A stretch of DNA of 11,632 bases, from NCBI GenBank assembly GCA_028868335.1, contig JAGWUU010000073.1:1-11632 (forward strand), read 5' to 3'. The position numbers were made by a program, and so were the translations under genes. The notes below the pieces were generated by a model. It was given only the letters and a program-made list of their open reading frames with translations, did no database searches and was not told the DNA's origin. How positions within the stretch are numbered: the stretch's first letter is position 1; each line of letters begins with the position of its first letter. Source of the DNA: Sphingomonadales bacterium. Its GTDB lineage: Bacteria > Pseudomonadota > Alphaproteobacteria > Sphingomonadales > Sphingomonadaceae. Positions 6,800 to 11,632 of the stretch are shown here, piece after piece.

Positions 6800-7378
6800 A
6801 TGCGAATTGCCATCGTCGATGAAAGCGCCTCTCGCGCCGCGGTGATCCGTGAAGGGTTGGACGCAATTGACGATTGCGAGATATTCGTTCTGACAGAACG
6901 ACGTGGGCTGGTTGCCGAGATTGCCGGGATCGCACCCGACATCGTATTGATTGATCTTGGAAACCCATCGCGCGACGTGCTTGAGGAATATTTCGCTGTC
7001 AGCCGTGCACTGGCGCGACCGATCGCGATGTTCGTCGATGAAAGTGACGCCGAAGCGATCTCCGCATCGATCGACGCGGGCGTGTCCTCCTATGTCGTGG
7101 ATGGGCTGGCGGCCCACCGGATACGCCCGATTCTCGATCTTGCGGTGCGGCGCTTCAACGCTTTCGCCAAACTCCAGGCAGACCTTGATGAAGCTCAGGG
7201 CAAGCTCGCCGAGCGCGAGTGCATCGACCGCGCAAAACGCATCCTGATGGAAAGCCGCAAGATCACCGAGCCCCAGGCCTATGCTGAACTGCGGACGGCC
7301 GCGATGGATCAAAGTCGGCGGATTGCGGAGATCGCCCAAGCGGTTGTGACCGCGCACAAATTGTTGGGAGGCGCATGA
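6800..7378 (+). CDS. nasT: NasT-type ANTAR response regulator (transcription antiterminator)
   Basis: 192-aa two-domain regulator. Residues 1-115 form a receiver-like domain: MRIAIVDES with acidic D7/E8, and DIVLIDLGNP with the phosphoacceptor-like D52. The usual receiver Lys near residue 100 is missing (SYVVDGL), as typical for NasT/AmiR proteins that respond to a partner protein rather than to a kinase. A coiled linker (LQADLDEAQGKLAER) leads to the ANTAR RNA-binding domain at about 138-190, with DRAKRILMESRKITEPQAYA and RTAAMDQSRRIAEIAQAVV. In the known NasS-NasT system, NasT binds a two-hairpin leader RNA and prevents termination of nitrate-assimilation operons, and NasS holds it inactive when nitrate/nitrite is absent. 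It overlaps nasS by 1-4 nt. The start is set by the receiver beta-1 strand; no ribosome binding site is visible. Confidence 0.93.
   Translation: MRIAIVDESASRAAVIREGLDAIDDCEIFVLTERRGLVAEIAGIAPDIVLIDLGNPSRDVLEEYFAVSRALARPIAMFVDESDAEAISASIDAGVSSYVVDGLAAHRIRPILDLAVRRFNAFAKLQADLDEAQGKLAERECIDRAKRILMESRKITEPQAYAELRTAAMDQSRRIAEIAQAVVTAHKLLGGA
7366..7371 (+). promoter_or_regulatory. Shine-Dalgarno site deciding the nasS start
   Basis: GGGAGG lies 3 nt before the ATG at 7375 and 6 nt before the ATG at 7378. The spacing favours 7378, in the arrangement GGGAGG-CGCATG-ATG. It lies within the last codons of nasT, implying coupled translation of the sensor and its partner. Confidence 0.65.
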
Positions 7379-8586
7379 TGGGCGGTAATTTGACGATCAG
7401 CTTCCTGCCGCTGGTTGATGCCTGCCTGCCGATCCTGGCCCGCGAGCATGGCTTTGCCGAGGCCGAGGGCATTTCGTTGAACCTTGTCCGCGATATGAGC
7501 TGGGCGACGGTGCTGGACCGGCTGCTATACGGCCACAGCGATGCGGCGCATCTTGTTGCTCCGCTGGCGATCGCAACCACCCTGGGACGCGGCCGCCCGC
7601 CTCAGCCTTTGTCTGTGCCCTTCGTACTCGGCCTCAACGGCAACGCCATTACCTTGCGCCCCGATCTGGCGGACCAAGTCGCTCCGCCTACCAGACTGGG
7701 TGATCCACGGATCGTCGGAACAACATTCGCCGCCCTGGCAAAGACCAGTGCCGCCCAGGGCAAGCGGCTCCGGCTCGGCGTGGTCCACCGCTATTCAAGC
7801 CACAACTACATGCTGCGCTATTGGTTGGCGGCGAGCGGCGTCCGACCCGATCACGATGTCGAAATCGTCACCATCGCCCCGCCGTTCTGTGCAGATGCGC
7901 TCGAAGCCGGCGAGGTCGACGGAGTGTGTGTCGGCGAGCCATGGAACTCGGTCGCAGTTGAGCGCGGTGCTGGGCGAATCATCCTCGCCACCGCACAGAT
8001 CTGGCGGCGTGGGGTCGAAAAGGTCCTCGCCCTCCGCCAGCCCGTACTCGAAGACAAGCGCGAGGAAACCGAGGCACTGATCCGCGCACTCGTTGCGACC
8101 GCCCGGCACTTCGTCGAACCGGAAAACTGGGACGCAAACGCCGCGATCCTTGCTCGGAGCGACTATCTCGACGGTTCAGCCGAACTGATCAAGCGCGCCA
8201 TCTCCGATCGTATCCTTTTGTCCCGCGGCAGCGCACCGGTCCACTATCCGGACTTCATGTTCCAGTATCGCGAGGCGGCGAACTTCCCGTGGGTGAGCCA
8301 GGCGGAGTGGCTCTACACCCAAATGGTGCGCTGGGACGGGAGCAGCTTTTCGCCTGAAGACGCAGCCAAGGCCGCGCGGGTGTTCCGCCCCGATGTCTAT
8401 CGCAGCGCCCTGCTGGGCAGCGGCGAGCCCCTGCCCGGCGCCAGTTCCAAGGTCGAAGGAAGCCTATCCCAGCTTACCGCCATCGGAACCCAGCAAGGCC
8501 AGATCACGCTGGAAGAAAACAGCTTTTTTGACGGTCGGGCTTTTGATCCAAGCGACCTGCCGGGCTATCTCGCCGGTCTGCCCTGA
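7378..8586 (+). CDS. nasS: NasS-type cytoplasmic nitrate/nitrite sensor (NrtA/CmpA-like)
   Basis: 402-aa periplasmic-binding-protein-like fold of the NrtA/CmpA nitrate-binding family. It has no signal peptide, lipobox or membrane segment (it starts MGGNLTISFLPLVDACLPIL), so it acts in the cytoplasm. Family blocks are SFLPLVDACLPILAREHGFA, DAAHLVAPLAIATTLG, LGLNGNAITLR, VVHRYSSHNYMLRYWLAASG, DGVCVGEPWNS and the C-terminal PDFMFQYREAANFPW region. In the NasS-NasT system the nitrate-free sensor binds and blocks NasT, and ligand binding releases it. Immediate overlap with nasT (TGATG) supports this role over an ABC transporter role, and no permease or ATPase is adjacent. An in-frame ATG at 7375 is the alternative start. 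The end is followed by a structured intergenic RNA and a strong terminator. Confidence 0.92.
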   Translation: MGGNLTISFLPLVDACLPILAREHGFAEAEGISLNLVRDMSWATVLDRLLYGHSDAAHLVAPLAIATTLGRGRPPQPLSVPFVLGLNGNAITLRPDLADQVAPPTRLGDPRIVGTTFAALAKTSAAQGKRLRLGVVHRYSSHNYMLRYWLAASGVRPDHDVEIVTIAPPFCADALEAGEVDGVCVGEPWNSVAVERGAGRIILATAQIWRRGVEKVLALRQPVLEDKREETEALIRALVATARHFVEPENWDANAAILARSDYLDGSAELIKRAISDRILLSRGSAPVHYPDFMFQYREAANFPWVSQAEWLYTQMVRWDGSSFSPEDAAKAARVFRPDVYRSALLGSGEPLPGASSKVEGSLSQLTAIGTQQGQITLEENSFFDGRAFDPSDLPGYLAGLP

Positions 8587-8607
8587 TGCGATTTATGCTG
8601 CATCGCA
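8587..8607 (+). other. Hairpin directly after the nasS stop
   Basis: TGCGAT (8587-8592) and ATCGCA (8602-8607) form a 6-bp stem with a 9-nt loop that begins at the base after the stop codon. It is followed by an A run (8607-8612), not a T run, so it is not an intrinsic terminator in either direction. It may protect the mRNA 3' end or be part of the regulatory RNA described next. Confidence 0.4.
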
Positions 8608-8630
8608 AAAAACACTTTACCTGAAGCTCG

Positions 8631-8683
8631 CGAATCGCTTACCAATAAGGCGTTCGATTGGCCGCGCTCCAAAGGTGGAACGC
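8631..8683 (+). ncRNA. Candidate ANTAR-target two-hairpin RNA element
   Basis: Two adjacent stem-loops lie between nasS and its terminator. Hairpin 1 (8631-8656) pairs CGAA-CGC-TT with AA-GCG-TTCG through single-base bulges (T8635, G8649) and has hexaloop ACCAAT. Hairpin 2 (8664-8683) pairs GCG-TCC with GGA-CGC around one C-A mismatch and has hexaloop AAAGGT. Known ANTAR targets consist of two such hairpins with hexaloops carrying A at position 1 and G at position 4. Hairpin 2 fits both, whereas hairpin 1 fits only A1. A competing stem GCGTTC (8650-8655) / GAACGC (8678-8683) would break both hairpins, as a switch would. Unlike published leaders, the second hairpin does not overlap the terminator, which begins 41 nt later. 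This is suggestive only. Confidence 0.4.
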
Positions 8684-8724
8684 ATACGGCAATCGGCAGA
8701 AACGTGACATTGTGTGGCAACGGC

Positions 8725-8769
8725 GCCGCCCGAATCGATCCCGTTCGGATCGTTCGAGGCGGCTTTTTT
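8725..8769 (+). terminator. Strong intrinsic terminator downstream of nasTS
   Basis: A long stem: GCCGCC (8725-8730) with GGCGGC (8758-8763), CGAA (8731-8734) with TTCG (8753-8756), and CGATCC (8736-8741) with GGATCG (8747-8752). Single unpaired bases lie at T8735 and A8757, and the loop is CGTTC. Six T follow at 8764-8769. The polarity is plus strand only. It ends nasTS transcription, or serves as the regulated terminator of an ANTAR-type leader, 44 nt before the end of the convergent kinase gene. Confidence 0.85.
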
Positions 8770-8812
8770 GCATGCGCGAAATGCGAGGGTTCGAAACGTG
8801 ACTCCAGGTTGG

Positions 8813-10504
8813 TCAGCGCAGCAGCAGCGAGGCGATCAGGCCCGCGAGGAGCAGCGCGCAAAGCACCTGCCAGAAGCGCACCGGATCGCGTTCGATCAGG
8901 GGCTGTTTCCGGCGCGGCCCCAGATCGAGCGAGCCCCCTCCTTCAAGCGCACGCAGCAACTCGATCACATCGCCGAAGCGTGCTTCCCGATCCGGTTGGA
9001 TCGCGGTGAGGATCGCGTCGTCCAGCCAGCTCGGGATTTCGGGACGGTGGCGCGACGGCGGTACGGGTCGCCCGAAACGCGGACGCTGGAAGGCCTCCTG
9101 CTCACCGTAGGGCCACTTGCCGGTGAACCAACGGTACAGTGTCACCCCCAGCGCGAACTGGTCAGTCAAGGCATCCCCGGCGTTTCCTTCGAACTGTTCG
9201 GGAGCCATGAACCCTGGCGTTCCGGGGATTTCATCCACGCGGAAATCCTCCACGCGCGGCAGGCGCGCAACGCCAAGATCGATCAGCTTGAGCCCACCCT
9301 CACGCGTGAGGATGACGTTGTCGGGCTTGAGGTCGCGGTGAACCGCGTCGATCCGGTGCATTGCGGCAATGGCGCGGGTAAGCTTGATCGCGGCATCGAG
9401 CCCGGCTTGCGGCGTGGGCAACCCACGCTCGATCCGTTGCGCCATTGTCTCGCCTTCAAGGTAAGGCAGAACGCCGTAGAGCGCAGTCTGGCGATCGGGC
9501 CGGACCGGATGTGCTGCGAGAACGAATGGGCTCGTAATACGTTGAGCGAGCAGCATTTCCCGCGCGAAGGCAAGGCGCAGAGCCCGTTCGGACAAGATTT
9601 CGCGACGCGGAAACTTGATCACCACTCTGCCGCCGTCCTCGCAATCGGTGGCAACGAGCAGCACAGCGTGACGCCCCTCCGACAGCACCCGCTCAGCGCG
9701 AAATCCGTCGATGCTGTCGCCAACTTTCGGTGGCTCGGCAAATGGCAATGTCGAGAGGCCAGCGAGGATCCCGTCGTGGTCGGGCGCCGGCAGGCGGACG
9801 ATGTCCAGCACCAGCGCCGTGGCATTGTCGCGCCCCCCACCTTCGATCGCGGCATCGGCAAGCATCTGCGCGGTAGCCTCGGCGCTTGCGTTCTCCGCCA
9901 GGATCGCCGCCATTTTCGTCGGGGTAAGAACTCCGTGAACGCCGTCACTGGTCAGCAGGATCCGGTCGTGCTCGGCAAGCTCGATGTCTCCGTGGTCAAG
10001 CCGCAATTCGGGTTCGATCCCGAGCGCGCGGATCAGGACGTGGCGCAGGTCAGGTTCGGGGCGGACATGATCGGTGGTGAGGCAAGTCAATCTCCCGCCC
10101 GAGAATCGCCAGGCCCGGCTATCGCCAACGTGAACCAGGTGCGCCCGGCGACCCCGCACAGCCAAGGCGCTAAAGGTCGTCGCACTGTTTTCCATGGCAT
10201 CGCCGCGCCCTTGCGCGTGCAGCCAGCGATTGTAGGCGGCCAGCGGAGCGTGCATCGCCTTGGCTGGTCCGATCGTGTCGGGCATGGCGTAGAACCCTTC
10301 CACCAGGGCGCGGACTGCCAACTCCGCGGCAACCCGCCCCCCCTTACCGCCCGATACGCCGTCGGCGACCGCGGCGATGATGCCGTGACGCGCCCGTTCC
10401 AGCGCCGTTCCCAGATGCACCCCGCCAAAGTCCTGGTTTTCGGCACGCGGCCCAATGAGGCTCGAAAAGCCTGCCGCCACCACGAGTTCGCCGTCGCTCC
10501 GCAT
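8813..10504 (-). CDS. Bifunctional PP2C protein phosphatase / Ser-Thr protein kinase with C-terminal membrane anchor
   Basis: 563-aa fusion (numbered from the ATG at 10504). Residues about 5-235 are a PP2C (PPM) phosphatase with its metal-binding Asp: RAENQDFG (D25), VADGVSGG (D48), LLTSDGVHG (D187) and GGRDNATAL (D226). Residues about 245-530 are a Hanks-type kinase: VVIKFPR (Lys297), HRDLKPDN (catalytic D391), DLG in place of DFG (D409), and MAPEQF (APE at 434-436). The Gly-rich loop is degenerate (LSEGRHAVLL). Residues about 543-562 (FWQVLCALLLAGLIASLLL) form a single C-terminal helix, so both enzymes face the cytoplasm at the inner membrane. It lies between nasTS and the divergent nitrate transporter, and similar fusions are known beside nasA/nirB genes in Pseudomonas, so a role in nitrate assimilation is likely. 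Alternative starts are ATG 10528 and TTG 10567; the chosen one sits at the usual distance before the PP2C motif. Confidence 0.9.
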   Translation of the reverse strand: MRSDGELVVAAGFSSLIGPRAENQDFGGVHLGTALERARHGIIAAVADGVSGGKGGRVAAELAVRALVEGFYAMPDTIGPAKAMHAPLAAYNRWLHAQGRGDAMENSATTFSALAVRGRRAHLVHVGDSRAWRFSGGRLTCLTTDHVRPEPDLRHVLIRALGIEPELRLDHGDIELAEHDRILLTSDGVHGVLTPTKMAAILAENASAEATAQMLADAAIEGGGRDNATALVLDIVRLPAPDHDGILAGLSTLPFAEPPKVGDSIDGFRAERVLSEGRHAVLLVATDCEDGGRVVIKFPRREILSERALRLAFAREMLLAQRITSPFVLAAHPVRPDRQTALYGVLPYLEGETMAQRIERGLPTPQAGLDAAIKLTRAIAAMHRIDAVHRDLKPDNVILTREGGLKLIDLGVARLPRVEDFRVDEIPGTPGFMAPEQFEGNAGDALTDQFALGVTLYRWFTGKWPYGEQEAFQRPRFGRPVPPSRHRPEIPSWLDDAILTAIQPDREARFGDVIELLRALEGGGSLDLGPRRKQPLIERDPVRFWQVLCALLLAGLIASLLLR

Positions 10505-10599
10505 CAGCTTCGCACACCCTTCACGCATGCGTGCACGTTGCCCGCCCGCGTGAGGATCATCTCTCAACCAGTTCCGTCAAGCCTCAGGAGGGCCTAAAA
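10505..10599. promoter_or_regulatory. Divergent control region between kinase/phosphatase and nitrate transporter
   Basis: 95 bp between the preferred kinase start and the transporter start. It contains a perfect 12-bp palindrome, CACGCATGCGTG (10522-10533), a possible operator, with an overlapping GTGCAC (10531-10536). No intrinsic terminator, T tract or two-hairpin ANTAR leader is present, and no confident -35/-10 pair was found. If the kinase starts at 10528 or 10567, the palindrome is partly or fully coding. Confidence 0.35.
10586..10591 (+). promoter_or_regulatory. Consensus ribosome binding site of the nitrate transporter
   Basis: AGGAGG, a full match to the anti-Shine-Dalgarno core, lies 8 nt before the ATG at 10600. 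It fixes this start over the in-frame ATG at 10615. It is the strongest ribosome binding site in the window. Confidence 0.8.
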
Positions 10600-11632
10600 A
10601 TGGCAACGCTCGCCATGACCCACGACTCACCGACCATCCCGACCGGAAGGCCATTCTGGCAGTCCGGGCACCGCGCAACCCTGCTTGCCGCGTTCCTCTA
10701 CTTCGACATCTCGTTCATGTGCTGGGTGATGCTGGGGCCCCTCGCCCCGATCATTTCCAAGGATCTTGGCCTCGACCCCGCGCAGAAGGGCTTCATGGTC
10801 GCTGTGCCAACACTTGCCGGCGCGATCATCCGCCTGATCGATGGCTTCATGGTCGACAAGATCGGTCCCAAGCTGACCGGGGCGATCAACCAGATGATTG
10901 TCATCGGCGGTTTGTTCGTCGCTTGGTGGTTCGGTGTTACGAGCTATGAGGCAACTCTCGCGGTCGGAGTGGTCCTGGGTTTTGCCGGGGCGAGCTTCGC
11001 GGTTTCACTGCCGCTCGCCAGCCGTTGGTATCCGCCAGAGCATCAGGGCAAGGCGATGGGGATCGCCGGCATGGGCAATTCCGGCACCGTTTTCGCCGCG
11101 CTGTTCGCCGCGCTGCTCGCCAAGACCTACGGCTGGAACAACGTCTTCGGCCTCGCGCTGATACCGCTCATTGTGGTCTTCGCATTTTACCTGATTGCTG
11201 CGAAGGACAGTCCCGAACAACCTGCCCCAAAGCCGATGTCATCCTATGCCGCGGTGCTGAAGGAAGCTGATGCCTGGTGGTTCATGCTGTTCTACTTCGT
11301 CACCTTTGGCGGCTTCGTCGGCCTGTCGGGCTCGCTGCCGACGTTCTATGCCGATACCTTCAAGGTGACGCCGATAATCGCGGGCTATTGTACCGCGGCG
11401 GCGGTGTTCATGGGTTCGCTGCTTCGCCCGGTTGGTGGTGCACTGGCTGACCGGTTCGGTGGGATCAAGACCCTGACCGTTGTTTACGTACTCGCCGCCG
11501 TCCTGCTCGCCACCATATCCGCGGTAGCGACCACTGGACTGGGGCTCGCCATCGCACTGTTCGTCGCCGTGATGGGCACGCTGGGCGTTGGCAACGGCGC
11601 GGTGTTCCAGCTCGTTCCGCAACGCTTCCGCA
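10600..11632 (+). CDS. nasA: NarK/NasA-type MFS nitrate/nitrite transporter (3' end beyond window)
   Basis: 344 codons are visible and open to the window edge; the family is usually 400-500 aa, so a C-terminal part is missing. It is an inner-membrane major facilitator protein of the nitrate/nitrite porter family. Evidence: FDISFMCWVMLGPLAPIIS in helix 1; AGAIIRLIDGFMVDKIGPK with Arg78; GFAGASFAVSLPLASRWYPP followed by HQGKAMGIAGMGNSGT (first nitrate signature region); GSLLRPVGGALADRFGG with Arg276; and GNGAVFQLVPQRF at 331-343 (second nitrate signature). The two Arg correspond to the substrate-binding pair of E. coli NarK (R89, R305). A central loop (AAKDSPEQPAPKPMSS) separates the two six-helix halves. 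It is divergent from the kinase/phosphatase. Nitrite/nitrate reductase genes (nirB/nirD/nasC type) would be expected downstream but are not in the window. Confidence 0.93.
   Translation, partial: MATLAMTHDSPTIPTGRPFWQSGHRATLLAAFLYFDISFMCWVMLGPLAPIISKDLGLDPAQKGFMVAVPTLAGAIIRLIDGFMVDKIGPKLTGAINQMIVIGGLFVAWWFGVTSYEATLAVGVVLGFAGASFAVSLPLASRWYPPEHQGKAMGIAGMGNSGTVFAALFAALLAKTYGWNNVFGLALIPLIVVFAFYLIAAKDSPEQPAPKPMSSYAAVLKEADAWWFMLFYFVTFGGFVGLSGSLPTFYADTFKVTPIIAGYCTAAAVFMGSLLRPVGGALADRFGGIKTLTVVYVLAAVLLATISAVATTGLGLAIALFVAVMGTLGVGNGAVFQLVPQRFR

Noticed and set aside
8587..8612. Hairpin after nasS as an intrinsic terminator
   Set aside because: It is followed by an A run on the plus strand and has no T run on the correct side for either strand.
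8714..10597. 627-codon open frame on the plus strand opposite the kinase/phosphatase
   Set aside because: It shows no family motifs, whereas the minus strand carries complete PP2C and kinase signatures. It is a shadow frame, but any nasTS readthrough RNA would run through it.
10505..10599. ANTAR leader directly upstream of nasA
   Set aside because: The space is under 100 nt and shows neither two hexaloop hairpins nor a terminator.
1..11632. CRISPR arrays, insertion sequences, attachment sites, prophage genes
   Set aside because: No regularly spaced repeats, transposase or integrase motifs, or tRNA-anchored direct repeats were seen. The area around tRNA-Phe continues into nasT without integration marks.

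Overview
The window looks like a piece of an alphaproteobacterial chromosome, most likely from the Sphingomonadales (Sphingomonas / Novosphingobium / Erythrobacter relatives). The reasons are the GC-rich composition, the infA-maf-RNase E/G-yacG gene order with a very short RNase E/G protein, a large TonB-dependent receptor with a Gly-rich insert, and the NasT/NasS plus PP2C-kinase nitrate cluster. The order comes from family recognition only, and no genus can be read with confidence. No mobile element, CRISPR array or rRNA is visible.

Region 1 (1-1856, + strand): the 3' part of a PLP-dependent threonine/serine dehydratase, carrying an apparent one-base deletion near 505, followed by two tandem, clearly paralogous MAPEG-family membrane proteins. 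A strong GC hairpin separates these from region 2.

Region 2 (1900-4317, - strand): a single-gene TonB-dependent outer-membrane receptor of 805 aa with signal peptide, plug and barrel. It has an unusual Gly/Met/Pro-rich insert of about 48 residues between two barrel strands. It is convergent with the MAPEG genes and divergent from infA.

Region 3 (4569-6688, + strand): a compact housekeeping string: infA, maf, a minimal RNase E/G-like protein and yacG. Each gene overlaps the next by 3-8 nt, and two of the four start with TTG. A tRNA-Phe(GAA) gene follows.

Region 4 (6800-11632): the start of a nitrate-assimilation locus. nasT (ANTAR antiterminator) and nasS (cytoplasmic nitrate sensor) form an overlapping + strand pair, and nasT may be translated from a leaderless mRNA. 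They are followed by a structured 180-nt intergenic RNA: hairpins, one with an ANTAR-target-like hexaloop, then a textbook intrinsic terminator. Next comes a convergent (- strand) PP2C phosphatase / Ser-Thr kinase fusion with a C-terminal membrane anchor. Divergent from it is a NarK/NasA-type nitrate transporter that runs off the window end. The likely logic is that NasS senses nitrate/nitrite and releases NasT, NasT relieves termination in a leader RNA, and the transporter (with reductase genes presumably beyond the window) is expressed. The kinase/phosphatase is a candidate post-translational regulator of the pathway. The most interesting open point is that the ANTAR-like element and terminator lie downstream of nasS and point into the antisense strand of the kinase gene rather than directly into the transporter gene.
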